Source: CAWUFC02 sp963921335
Lineage (GTDB): Bacteria; Pseudomonadota; Gammaproteobacteria; Pseudomonadales; Halieaceae
NCBI GenBank assembly: GCA_963921335.3
Contig: CAWUFC020000001.1
Location: 930,001 to 994,000 of the forward strand
Direction: 5' to 3'
DNA: 64,000 nt
Part shown: positions 32,743 to 40,616 of the stretch, one piece after another
How positions within the stretch are numbered: position 1 is the stretch's first letter
Layout of the letters: each line of letters starts with the position of its first letter
Position numbers and translations under genes: made by a program
Notes under the pieces: generated by a model
Seen by the model: only the letters and a program-made list of their open reading frames with translations
Told to the model about the DNA's origin: nothing
Database searches by the model: none

Positions 32743-33473
32743 TTGATATCCAGCAGTTACCGCTGCTATGGGCAGTGGGTTTTGCTGCCACCCTGCTGCG
32801 TTCATTCACCGGTTTTGGTTTTGCCCTGGCGGCAGTGCCGGGCTTCGCCCTGTTGTATTCCCCGATTGAGGCCGTGGCCCTGAGCGCCTGTTTATCCCTG
32901 GCGCTTGGGGCGCAAACCTTTAAGCAGTATCGCCGCGACCTGAATCTTTCTTCCCAGTGGCCCATGTTTGCGGCTGCTGTCGTAGGCACATTGATCGGTG
33001 CCAGGGTGCTGAGCTGGATCGATCGGGAATTGTTTCTCATGGCCATCGGTCTGCTGGTAATGATGGCCTGTGTTGCCCTGGCCAGGTTCCGCCCGCGGCG
33101 ACGCCCGGTGCGGCCCGCGCTGGCCGGTGGGGCCGGTTTGTGCAGTGGCCTGATCAACGGCGCCTTTGCGATTCCCGGGCCCCCGATCATTATTTATGTG
33201 ATGTCTACAGTGCCTGAACCGCGCGCCAGCCGTGCGCTGATGATGGGCTTTTTTAGTTTCTCGTCACTGGTGGCGGTGCTCACCTATGCCTCTGCAGGTT
33301 GGGTGGGGCGAGACATACTGCTACTAGCTGGTGTGGCCTATCCAGCGGTCTGGTTGGGTGATCGCATTGGCGCGGTGCTGTTTCGCCGCTACGGCTCGGG
33401 TCAATATCGGCGAGTCGCGATTGCCGCACTGTTTGCCCTGGGTGCCAGTTTGCTGATCAAAGCTACTGTTTGA
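32739..33473 (+). CDS. TauE/SafE family permease
   Basis: 244 aa, about eight helices. GFAATLLRSFTGFGFALAAVPG and GGAGLCSGLINGAFAIPGPP are the paired family repeats. The TTG start overlaps the amidohydrolase stop (TTGA). Members export anions such as sulfite, sulfoacetate or other carboxylates. This one is not near sulfur genes, so the cargo may be an amidohydrolase product. The last 11 bp overlap smpB on the other strand. Confidence 0.85.
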   Translation: MIDIQQLPLLWAVGFAATLLRSFTGFGFALAAVPGFALLYSPIEAVALSACLSLALGAQTFKQYRRDLNLSSQWPMFAAAVVGTLIGARVLSWIDRELFLMAIGLLVMMACVALARFRPRRRPVRPALAGGAGLCSGLINGAFAIPGPPIIIYVMSTVPEPRASRALMMGFFSFSSLVAVLTYASAGWVGRDILLLAGVAYPAVWLGDRIGAVLFRRYGSGQYRRVAIAALFALGASLLIKATV

Positions 33474-33945
33474 CGGCGTCTCGCATGATGCGCTGCTTCT
33501 GGCGATCCCAGTCGCGGTTTTTCTCGGTATCGCGTTTGTCGTGGGCCTGTTTGCCACGCGCCAGGGCGATCTTGGCCTTTACCAGGTGCCCTTTCCAGTA
33601 CAGGTTGGTACACACGCAGGTTTGGCCTTTTTGCTCAATGGCCGCTCTGATGCGTGCCAGTTCTTTCTTGTGCAGCAGCAGTTTGCGGGTGCGGGTAGGG
33701 TCAGTCACATAATGAGTTGACGCCGTATCCAGTGGGTTGATGTGGGCGCCCAGCAGAAAAGCCTCGCCGTTTTTCATCAGTACGTAGGAGTCGGTAATTT
33801 CAACTTTACCCATGCGCAGGCTTTTTACCTCCCAGCCCTGCAGGGCGACGCCGGCTTCAAAGCTGTCGTCGAGGTGGTAATCATGGCGCGCCCTTCGATT
33901 CTGGGCAATGGTGTTGCTGCCCTGCTTGGGCTTCTTCTTGCTCAT
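33463..33945 (-). CDS. smpB: SsrA-binding protein SmpB
   Basis: 160 aa from the ATG at 33945; an upstream ATG adds only three residues. NRRARHDYHLDDSFEAGVALQGWEVKS, the KLLLHKKEL block and the basic disordered tail ending DTEKNRDWDRQKQRIMRDAVKQ are diagnostic. It binds tmRNA and places it in the decoding centre of stalled ribosomes. Partner of ssrA at 26258. Confidence 0.97.
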   Translation of the reverse strand: MSKKKPKQGSNTIAQNRRARHDYHLDDSFEAGVALQGWEVKSLRMGKVEITDSYVLMKNGEAFLLGAHINPLDTASTHYVTDPTRTRKLLLHKKELARIRAAIEQKGQTCVCTNLYWKGHLVKAKIALARGKQAHDKRDTEKNRDWDRQKQRIMRDAVKQ

Positions 33946-33974
33946 GGCGCGCATTATGCCTCATTATTCCTCGC

Positions 33975-35342
33975 ATGAGCATTGCATCGCGCGCAGCATC
34001 CGGCGCTTGGGCCAGCCGCACGACCTTTGTGCTGGCGCTAACTGCTATGGCCCTGGGTCTTGGCAATTTCTGGCGCTTCTCCTATCTGGTGGCGACCGAG
34101 GGTGGTGGTGCTTTTCTGGCGATTTACCTGCTGACCCTATTGGCGGTAGCTGTGCCGGTGCTGATTGCTGAGTTGGTGATTGGCAGTCACGGCCGTGCTC
34201 ACCCGGCTGAATCCTTTGCCCATGCCAGTCAGCGCTCCGCCGCGTCGCCATTGTGGACCTTGCTGGGCTGGTGGATGGTGATCTGTTCGATCCTGATACT
34301 GGCCTACTATGCCGTGGTGGCGGGTTGGGCCCTGGCCTACGTGGTGAAAATGGACGCCGCCTTGTTGGCGGATGCCAGTGCCGCGATGGTGGGCGCCCAT
34401 TTCTCGGAGATGCTGAATGACCCCGGGCAACTGGTGTATTGGCAGACCCTGTTTTTACTGGCTGTATTTGGTCTCTCCGCCCTCGGCATACATCGCGGTC
34501 TTGGTGTGCTGTTCTGGTTTGTCGTGCCATTGGCGCTGGTGGTCATGGTCGTCCTGATTGGTTTTGCCCTGGAGTACGGCGACATGGCGGCGGCGGGGCG
34601 TTTCCTGTTTTCCAGCATCAGCTATGACTTCACGGCTGGCTCGGTACTGGTTGCGATGGGGCATGCTTTCTTTACGCTGGGCATCGGTCTGGGCGTGGGA
34701 GTGGCTTTTGGTGCCTATGCGCCTGAGAAAATTCCGCTGGGACGCACGGTGCTTGCTGTGGCAGTGATCGACAGTTTTGTTGCCTTGTTTGCGGGCATTG
34801 CCATCTTTCCGCTGATCTTTGCCAGCAATGTGGAACCGAGCATGGGGCCTTCGCTGTTGTTTGTGAGTCTGCCCTATGCCTTTTCCAACTTGCCGGATGG
34901 CGAAACCTTCGGGGTGTTGTTCTTTTTACTGGTGGCGGTCGTTGCCCTGGCGTCTATGGTGGCAGTGGCTGAGGTGGCCATGGCTTACCTGGTGGAGCGG
35001 CTGCGCCTGCGCCGGCCTTTGGCGGCGTTGTTGCTGGGGGTTCTCACCTGGTTACTGGCGATGTCCGCAGCCATGTCCTTCAGTATCTGGGCCGACGTCT
35101 CCTGGTTTGGTTCGCCCAACCTGTTTTTGTGGCTGGACCGATTAACGGCCGAAATCATGATGCCGATCTCGGCCTTGCTGGTGGCGCTGTTTGTCGGTTA
35201 CGCGCTGAGTCGGGAGGTATTGCGGGTGGAGATGTACCGCGAGTCTGACAGCTTCTTCTTCCTGTGGCGGGCCTGTTTGCGCTATATTGCGCCGCCGGCC
35301 ATCATCGTGGTGATGTTTGCCGCTGCCATTGAAAGCCTCTGA
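33975..35342 (+). CDS. Sodium-dependent transporter (NSS/SNF family)
   Basis: 455 aa with about eleven or twelve helices of the LeuT fold. The helix-1 signature ALGLGNFWRFSYLVATEGGGAFL is clear, including the residues of the Na1/Na2 and substrate sites. Bacterial members symport amino acids or related solutes with Na+. It begins 29 bp from the divergent smpB start and ends 2 bp before ratA, so it may be cotranscribed with ratA-rnfH. Confidence 0.9.
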   Translation: MSIASRAASGAWASRTTFVLALTAMALGLGNFWRFSYLVATEGGGAFLAIYLLTLLAVAVPVLIAELVIGSHGRAHPAESFAHASQRSAASPLWTLLGWWMVICSILILAYYAVVAGWALAYVVKMDAALLADASAAMVGAHFSEMLNDPGQLVYWQTLFLLAVFGLSALGIHRGLGVLFWFVVPLALVVMVVLIGFALEYGDMAAAGRFLFSSISYDFTAGSVLVAMGHAFFTLGIGLGVGVAFGAYAPEKIPLGRTVLAVAVIDSFVALFAGIAIFPLIFASNVEPSMGPSLLFVSLPYAFSNLPDGETFGVLFFLLVAVVALASMVAVAEVAMAYLVERLRLRRPLAALLLGVLTWLLAMSAAMSFSIWADVSWFGSPNLFLWLDRLTAEIMMPISALLVALFVGYALSREVLRVEMYRESDSFFFLWRACLRYIAPPAIIVVMFAAAIESL

Positions 35343-35344
35343 CC

Positions 35345-35776
35345 ATGACCATTATCCAGCGCAGTGCCCTACTACCCTACAGCGCCCAGCAGGTGTATCA
35401 GTTGGTGGACGATATCGAGTCCTATCCACAGTATATGGATGGCTGTGTGGGGGCTGAGGTCTTGCAGCGGGAGACGCACCTGGTGGAAGCGCGCCTGGAT
35501 CTGGCCCGCGCGGGTATTTCGCAGAGTTTTGCGACTCGCAACATGTTACAGCCACCGCTGAGCATTGAGCTGGAGCTGATCGAGGGCCCCTTTGATCGCT
35601 TTGCCGGTCGCTGGGAGTTCAAGCCCCTCAGTGAAGCCGCCTGCAAGGTCAGCCTGGACCTGGAGTTCGCCTTCAGTAATTCTTTGCTTGGCGCGGCGGC
35701 GGGTAAACTCTTCGATTCAGTGACCTCGCACCTGGTCGATGCGATCAGCGCCAGAGCTCGACAGATATACGGATAA
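35345..35776 (+). CDS. ratA: RatA / COQ10-type START domain protein
   Basis: 143 aa. Begins TIIQRSALLPYSAQQVYQLVDDIESYPQYM, the polyketide-cyclase/START-like fold of RatA. The family was named as a ribosome association toxin in E. coli, while homologues bind ubiquinone (COQ10). It lies 4 bp before rnfH, the standard gammaproteobacterial pair. Confidence 0.9.
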   Translation: MTIIQRSALLPYSAQQVYQLVDDIESYPQYMDGCVGAEVLQRETHLVEARLDLARAGISQSFATRNMLQPPLSIELELIEGPFDRFAGRWEFKPLSEAACKVSLDLEFAFSNSLLGAAAGKLFDSVTSHLVDAISARARQIYG

Positions 35777-35780
35777 CAGC

Positions 35781-36107
35781 ATGACTGAAGCAGACAGAAT
35801 ACCCGTGGAAGTGGCCTATGCTTTGCCGGATAAGCAGGAGATCGTCATGGTCGAGGTCTCCCCGGGTACAACAGCAGCTGAGGCTGTCGCACGCTCCGGT
35901 ATCGACAAAATCTTCCCCGAACTGGATGTGGCAGGTGCCAGCCTGGGCATCTTTGGCAAGGCGATCAAGCCCACTCAGGAATTGCAGGCCGGAGACAGGG
36001 TGGAAATCTATCGGCCCTTGATTGCCGATCCCAAAGAGGTGCGCAAACGCCGCGCCGCTGAGGCCAAAGAAAGACGTGCCAAAGAAAAGTCAGGCGAGGC
36101 TGAGTAG
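35781..36107 (+). CDS. rnfH: RnfH (RatB) ubiquitin-like protein
   Basis: 108 aa from the ATG at 35781. IPVEVAYALPDKQEIVMVEVS and AVARSGIDKIFPELD then GDRVEIYRPLIADPKEVRKRRA are the RnfH beta-grasp pattern. It is the usual neighbour of ratA; the name comes from linkage to rnf genes but the function is unsettled. Convergent with bamE, 2 bp apart. Confidence 0.9.
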   Translation: MTEADRIPVEVAYALPDKQEIVMVEVSPGTTAAEAVARSGIDKIFPELDVAGASLGIFGKAIKPTQELQAGDRVEIYRPLIADPKEVRKRRAAEAKERRAKEKSGEAE

Positions 36108-36109
36108 TA

Positions 36110-36451
36110 TCAGCCCTGTTCGGCGGGTCGAAAGTTACCGCTGAAGTGGCTGAGGGCGTCGCCGTCGAAATAAACACTCAGGCGCTGCTGCTCAAGCGTA
36201 TCGAAGCCATTGCGCAACGTGTAGATGTAATCCCAACGTGAACGATTGAAAGAGTCCTCTACCAGCGGCGTGCCCAGAATAAAACGCACCTGGCGTCGGG
36301 TCATGCCGGGCTTGAGCTGGTCGACCATGTCCTGGGTAATGATGTTGCCCTGTTCCACATCAATGCGATAAACGCCGGGAAAGCCAAAGCCGCTGCAGCC
36401 GGCAAACAAGCTGGACAGGCTTAAGGTAATGACAATAAACAGGGGGCGCAT
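36110..36451 (-). CDS. bamE: Outer-membrane assembly lipoprotein BamE
   Basis: 113 aa. Lipoprotein signal with lipobox LFAGC (Cys19); mature part has GNIITQDMVDQLKPGMTRRQVRFILGTPL, the SmpA/OmlA domain. It is a subunit of the BAM complex that folds outer-membrane proteins. Divergent from fur, the order kept in Pseudomonas. Confidence 0.95.
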   Translation of the reverse strand: MRPLFIVITLSLSSLFAGCSGFGFPGVYRIDVEQGNIITQDMVDQLKPGMTRRQVRFILGTPLVEDSFNRSRWDYIYTLRNGFDTLEQQRLSVYFDGDALSHFSGNFRPAEQG

Positions 36452-36525
36452 GGAGTTTCGCTTTCACTTCTTTTGCAGGGGTGGCATCATACCCCAGAAC
36501 ATCCAGCAAGAATACTGAAGACAGC

Positions 36526-36936
36526 ATGTCCGCCGAAAATCAGGAGCTGCGTAAGGCAGGTCTGAAAGTCACATTACCCCGCGTCAAGATTTTGCAGATT
36601 CTTGAAAACCGCGAGGTGCAGGCACAGCACATGAGTGCTGAGGATGTGTATCGTGCGTTGTTGGACGCCGGTGAGGATGTCGGTCTGGCAACGGTTTACC
36701 GAGTGCTGACCCAGTTTGAAACCGCCGGCCTGGTGACTCGCCACAACTTTGAAACCGGGCACTCCGTGTTTGAATTGGCCAAGGGTGAGCACCACGATCA
36801 CATGGTCTGCATGGAATCAGGCGATGTGATTGAGTTTGTTGACCCGGTGATAGAGAAGCGCCAGCATGAACTGGCCGCCGAACACGGTTACGAACTGGTA
36901 GACCACTCTCTGGTGCTCTACGTTAAGAAGAAGTAG
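36526..36936 (+). CDS. fur: Ferric uptake regulator Fur
   Basis: 136 aa from the ATG at 36526. The winged helix (GLKVTLPRVKILQIL to DVGLATVYRVLTQFE) and the metal-binding HHDH motif (GEHHDHMVCMESG) are present. The CxxC zinc knuckle seen in E. coli is reduced to one Cys (VCMES), as in Pseudomonas Fur. It represses iron-uptake genes with Fe2+. The last 14 bp overlap recN on the opposite strand. Confidence 0.96.
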   Translation: MSAENQELRKAGLKVTLPRVKILQILENREVQAQHMSAEDVYRALLDAGEDVGLATVYRVLTQFETAGLVTRHNFETGHSVFELAKGEHHDHMVCMESGDVIEFVDPVIEKRQHELAAEHGYELVDHSLVLYVKKK

Positions 36937-38578
36937 CCAGCATTTCCCTGGCGTGCTCCAGGGTTTTCTCCGTAATTTCCACACCACCCAGCATGCGGGC
37001 AATTTCATCAACACGGCCTGTGTCGTCGAGCTTGTTGAGCTCGGTGCGGGCGCGTTTTTTGTCGGTCGTTTTACTCACCTGCAGGTGCTGGTGACCCAGC
37101 GAGGCCACCTGCGGCAGGTGGGTGACACAGAGCACCTGGGCGCCGTCTGACAAGTCGCGAAGCAGGCGACCAACCACCTCGGCGACCGCGCCGCCAATGC
37201 CAACGTCCACTTCGTCGAAGACCATGGCGGGTACCGTGCCGGTACTGGCAGTGACCACCTGGATGGCCAGGCTGATCCGGGAGAGCTCACCACCGGAAGC
37301 TATTTTCCCGAGAGAACCGGGTGCCTGGCCCGGGTTGGTGGAAATCCGAAACTCAATATCCTCCAGCCCGTGGGGGTGTGGGTTGTCTAACTCTCTGGGT
37401 TCAAGTGCAATCTCGAAACTGCAATGTTGCATGGCCAGTTCGCCTAACTGTTTTTCAACAGCAGCAGTGAGCTTTTTTGCCGCCCTGGCGCGGCCTTTGC
37501 TGAGCTTGGCAGCAGCCTCGCCATAGGCGATGGCCATTTCTCCCAGCTGATTTTGCAAGGCCTCGATGTTGGCGTCACCTGCCTGTAACTCCGCCAATTC
37601 CTGGCTGAGTCTTTCGTGAAGCTCTGGCAATTCTTCGGGTTTAACCCGATGCTTGCGCGCAACGTCGTAGCGGCTGTCGAGCTGTGCTTCTACCTCGTGC
37701 AAGCGCTCAGGGTTCACCTCTACCTGGTCAACGAAGCGTTGGATTTCGCTGCGCGCCTCGCCCAGTTGAATGGAGGCGCTGTCGAGTAACTCGCGCACAT
37801 CATCAATGGCGGTGCCGGCGAAATAATCTTCGTGCACCAGCTGCAGGGCGCGACGTGTGCCGTCTTCCTGCTGCTCGCAGAGCTCGATGGCCTGCTGGGC
37901 GCCGCTAAGAATGTGCTCTGCATTTGCCAGCTGTTTCTGCTCACTCTCCAGGGATTCGACTTCGCCCGCTTGTGGATTCATGGCGTCGAGCTCTTCAACC
38001 TGGTAGGCCAGTAATTGAGCGTGCGCGTTGCGCTCATCGCCGCTGCCGGCCAGGTCTTCCAGTTTTCGCTGCAGGCGCAGCCAGTCAGAGGCCATTTGTT
38101 CCAGCTGGCGCGCTGCTTTGTCGTGACCAGCAAAAGCGTCGAGCTGCTTGCGTTGTGTGTCTCGTCGCAACAGTGACTGATGGGCATGCTGGCTATGGAT
38201 ATCAATCAACAAGGCACCCAACTGTGCGCAATCTGCCAGGGTGCATGGCTGGCCATTGATAAAGGCGCGGGAGCGGCCCTCGCGGCTGAGTGTGCGGCGC
38301 ACAATACAGTCGTCGTCGCTGTCCAGTTCCCGGTCACGCAGCCAACGTTTGGCCGCGTCCAGCTTGCTGATATCAAAGGTGGCAGAAATGTCCGCGCGAT
38401 CGCTACCGGCGCTGATGGCATTGGGGTCGGCCCGGTCACCCAGGCACAGGCCGAGTGCGTCCAGCATGATCGATTTACCCGCGCCGGTTTCGCCGGTGAC
38501 AACGGTCATGCCGGCATCGAATTCCATGTCGAGGGCATCGACGATGGTGTAGTTGCGGATACTGATATGGCTGAGCAT
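36923..38578 (-). CDS. recN: DNA repair protein RecN
   Basis: 551 aa from the ATG at 38578. SMC-like ATPase: Walker A GETGAGKS in the N-terminal part, a central coiled coil (about residues 160-370), the ABC signature LASGGELSRISLA and Walker B VFDEVDVGIGG near the C-terminus. Works in double-strand break repair. I see no LexA box in the 90 bp to hrcA. Confidence 0.95.
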   Translation of the reverse strand: MLSHISIRNYTIVDALDMEFDAGMTVVTGETGAGKSIMLDALGLCLGDRADPNAISAGSDRADISATFDISKLDAAKRWLRDRELDSDDDCIVRRTLSREGRSRAFINGQPCTLADCAQLGALLIDIHSQHAHQSLLRRDTQRKQLDAFAGHDKAARQLEQMASDWLRLQRKLEDLAGSGDERNAHAQLLAYQVEELDAMNPQAGEVESLESEQKQLANAEHILSGAQQAIELCEQQEDGTRRALQLVHEDYFAGTAIDDVRELLDSASIQLGEARSEIQRFVDQVEVNPERLHEVEAQLDSRYDVARKHRVKPEELPELHERLSQELAELQAGDANIEALQNQLGEMAIAYGEAAAKLSKGRARAAKKLTAAVEKQLGELAMQHCSFEIALEPRELDNPHPHGLEDIEFRISTNPGQAPGSLGKIASGGELSRISLAIQVVTASTGTVPAMVFDEVDVGIGGAVAEVVGRLLRDLSDGAQVLCVTHLPQVASLGHQHLQVSKTTDKKRARTELNKLDDTGRVDEIARMLGGVEITEKTLEHAREMLATSS

Positions 38579-38668
38579 GGAAATGTTATACCCCACTTAT
38601 GCAGGCACATAAACCGTGTTGGCTGAATGGGATGATTTTTTGTTGAGGGCGTTGTTAGAATCCGGGCT

Positions 38669-39706
38669 ATGGCGAAACGAGAAATTTCAGATCGCGCTCA
38701 GGTGTTGCTCAAGGCACTGATTGAGCGCCATATCCGCGACGGCCAACCTGTGGGGTCCAAGACCTTGCTGGAAGAGGCCAGGCTGCCGGTGTCGGCGGCC
38801 ACTGTGCGCAATGTGATGTCTGATCTGGAAGAGCGAGGCTACTTAATCTCGCCGCATACCTCGGCTGGACGCTTGCCAACATCGGCGGGTTACAGGTTGT
38901 TTGTAGACAGCCTGTTACAGATGCGGCCGGTCGATCAGCAATCGGTGGCGGCCCTGCGAGCGGAACTGGATCCGGACAAATCCCCGACAGAGCTGGTGCA
39001 GACCGCTTCGGGCATTTTGTCGTCGATCACCGCTCAGGCCGGTGTGGTGACAATCCCCAAGCAGCAGGCAAACCAGCTGCGACAGGTAGAGTTTTTGCCG
39101 CTCTCCGGTGACCGGGTGCTGGTGATTCTGGTCACCAATGAGCGCGAAGTGCAGAACCGCATTATCCATACCGCGCGCCCCTACAGTGAAGAGGAGCTGC
39201 GACAGGCGGCGAGCTTACTGAACCAACGCTTTGCCGGTCATCCCCTGGATGATGCCAAGTCGCAAATCATTCGGGAAATGGAGGCTGACCGCGCCAGCAT
39301 TGATCGTTACATGCAGGCTACCCTTGAATTGGCCAGTAAGGCCTTTGAGGAAGATGAGGCCGAGCAGGACTACGTGGTCGCCGGCGAAACGCAGCTGATC
39401 GAATCCACCTCACCTGAGGAGCTGGAGCGTTTGCAGGAATTGTTCCATGCCTTTCAGCGCAAGAAAGACCTGTTGCATCTGCTGGAGCGCTGTACCCGCG
39501 CCCAGGGCATCCAGATTTTTATCGGCGAGGAGGCCGGTTACGAAGTGCTGGGTGGTTACAGCGTGGTCACCGCGCCCTATACCTCAGAGGAAGGCCAGCC
39601 CATCGGTGTGCTTGGCGTGATCGGGCCCCAGCGCATGGCCTACCACAAGGTGATTCCCATCGTGGATATCACTGCCCGTATGCTCTCCGCTGCCCTCTCC
39701 AAGTAG
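38669..39706 (+). CDS. hrcA: Heat-inducible transcription repressor HrcA
   Basis: 345 aa. Opens with ISDRAQVLLKALIERHIRDG, then TVRNVMSDLEERGYLISPHTSAGR (winged helix), and the ligand-like C-terminal half. HrcA binds CIRCE elements (TTAGCACTC-N9-GAGTGCTAA) and its folding depends on GroEL. No CIRCE copy is visible in this window, so its target here is probably groES-groEL elsewhere. It sits directly before grpE. Confidence 0.94.
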   Translation: MAKREISDRAQVLLKALIERHIRDGQPVGSKTLLEEARLPVSAATVRNVMSDLEERGYLISPHTSAGRLPTSAGYRLFVDSLLQMRPVDQQSVAALRAELDPDKSPTELVQTASGILSSITAQAGVVTIPKQQANQLRQVEFLPLSGDRVLVILVTNEREVQNRIIHTARPYSEEELRQAASLLNQRFAGHPLDDAKSQIIREMEADRASIDRYMQATLELASKAFEEDEAEQDYVVAGETQLIESTSPEELERLQELFHAFQRKKDLLHLLERCTRAQGIQIFIGEEAGYEVLGGYSVVTAPYTSEEGQPIGVLGVIGPQRMAYHKVIPIVDITARMLSAALSK

Positions 39707-39721
39707 CTGCTCAAAAAACAA

Positions 39722-39771
39722 TCAATGGGGTCAGAGTACTTTGAAATTTCAAAGTACTCTGACCCCATTGA
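39722..39771. repeat. Palindromic repeat, type A copy 3
   Basis: Perfect 50-bp palindrome, core GGGGTCAGAGTACTTTGAAA plus its complement (39727-39766), extended by TCAAT/ATTGA on the two sides. It lies between hrcA and the sigma-32 promoter of grpE. No T-tract. Confidence 0.95.
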
Positions 39772-39793
39772 AACAAATAACCACACAGTTTCC

Positions 39794-39822
39794 CTTGAAA
39801 TAGCCCAATGGCACCCCTATAT
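39794..39822 (+). promoter_or_regulatory. Sigma-32 heat-shock promoter for grpE
   Basis: -35 CTTGAAA (39794-39800), a 13-bp spacer, then CCCCTATAT (39814-39822), a close fit to the RpoH consensus CTTGAAA-N11-16-CCCCATNTA. It lies 71 bp before the grpE start. Confidence 0.8.
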
Positions 39823-39892
39823 CCCTAAACACGCCGAAGTTCGGGGCATTGGCCCTGTTTTGCACAAATTTTGATCACTTGGAGTATTGCAC

Positions 39893-40483
39893 GTGGCTGA
39901 AGACGGTCAGAAGCCTGAAGAAGAGCAGCAAGTTGCTGAAAGTATTGAAGAATCGGTAGAAGACGCTGCTGCGCAAGCCGCCGATGCGGCGGAGGAAGCG
40001 GCCGAGGATGTCGCCGAGGCGGAAGTGACCCTTGAGTCCTTGCAGGCAGAGCTGGATGCAGCCAAAGACGCGGCCCTGAGAGCAGCGGCCGAAGCGCAGA
40101 ACGCCCGTCGTCGCGCCGATCAGGAGGTTGAAAAAGCCCGAAAGTTTGCGCTGGAGCGCTTTTCTGGCGAGTTGCTGGGCGTGGTGGATAACCTGGAGCG
40201 GGCTTTGGAAGCCGCCAGCGGTGACTCGGAAGAGGTAAAGGCCATTAACGAGGGGGTGGATCTCACCCTGAAAGGCCTATTGGACGTATTCAAAAAGTTC
40301 AATATTGAAGCGGTAGACCCTACCGGCGAGCCCTTTGATCCCAACCTGCATCAGGCCATGACCATGGTGCCGAACCCGGACATGGAACCGAATACGGTGA
40401 TGGATGTGATGCAGAAGGGGTACACCCTCAGCGGGCGCCTGATTCGCCCCGCTATGGTGGTGGTGAGCAAGGGCCCTGAATAG
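39893..40483 (+). CDS. grpE: Nucleotide exchange factor GrpE
   Basis: 196 aa from the GTG at 39893, chosen since GGAG (39881-39884) is 8 nt upstream; the TTG at 39887 is too close to it. Acidic disordered N-terminus, Ala/Glu-rich coiled coil (to about residue 85), then RFSGELLGVVDNLERAL and the C-terminal beta domain with VDPTGEPFDPNLHQAM. It drives ADP release from DnaK. The sigma-32 promoter lies upstream. Confidence 0.95.
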   Translation: MAEDGQKPEEEQQVAESIEESVEDAAAQAADAAEEAAEDVAEAEVTLESLQAELDAAKDAALRAAAEAQNARRRADQEVEKARKFALERFSGELLGVVDNLERALEAASGDSEEVKAINEGVDLTLKGLLDVFKKFNIEAVDPTGEPFDPNLHQAMTMVPNPDMEPNTVMDVMQKGYTLSGRLIRPAMVVVSKGPE

Positions 40484-40518
40484 GCCCTGGAATAACCCCA
40501 AAATTTTTAAGGAAAAGC

Positions 40519-40547
40519 CTTGAAACCTCGGGTTTCGGGCGCATATA
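40519..40547 (+). promoter_or_regulatory. Sigma-32-like promoter for dnaK
   Basis: -35 CTTGAAA (40519-40525), a 13-14-bp spacer, then GCGCATATA (40539-40547), near the RpoH -10 consensus. It lies 70 bp before dnaK. With the grpE promoter this gives two heat-shock starts in one block. Confidence 0.72.
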
Positions 40548-40616
40548 GACAGAGACTTAAACAGTTTCGGCAGGCTGAAGGCAGCCGAAACCGATTGCAG
40601 CTTTAGGAGAGCAACA

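Noticed and set aside
38579..38668. LexA box before recN
   Set aside because: No CTGT-N8-ACAG-type match seen in the 90-bp gap.
39707..39892. CIRCE element before grpE
   Set aside because: No TTAGCACTC-N9-GAGTGCTAA match; the palindrome here is the unrelated type-A repeat.
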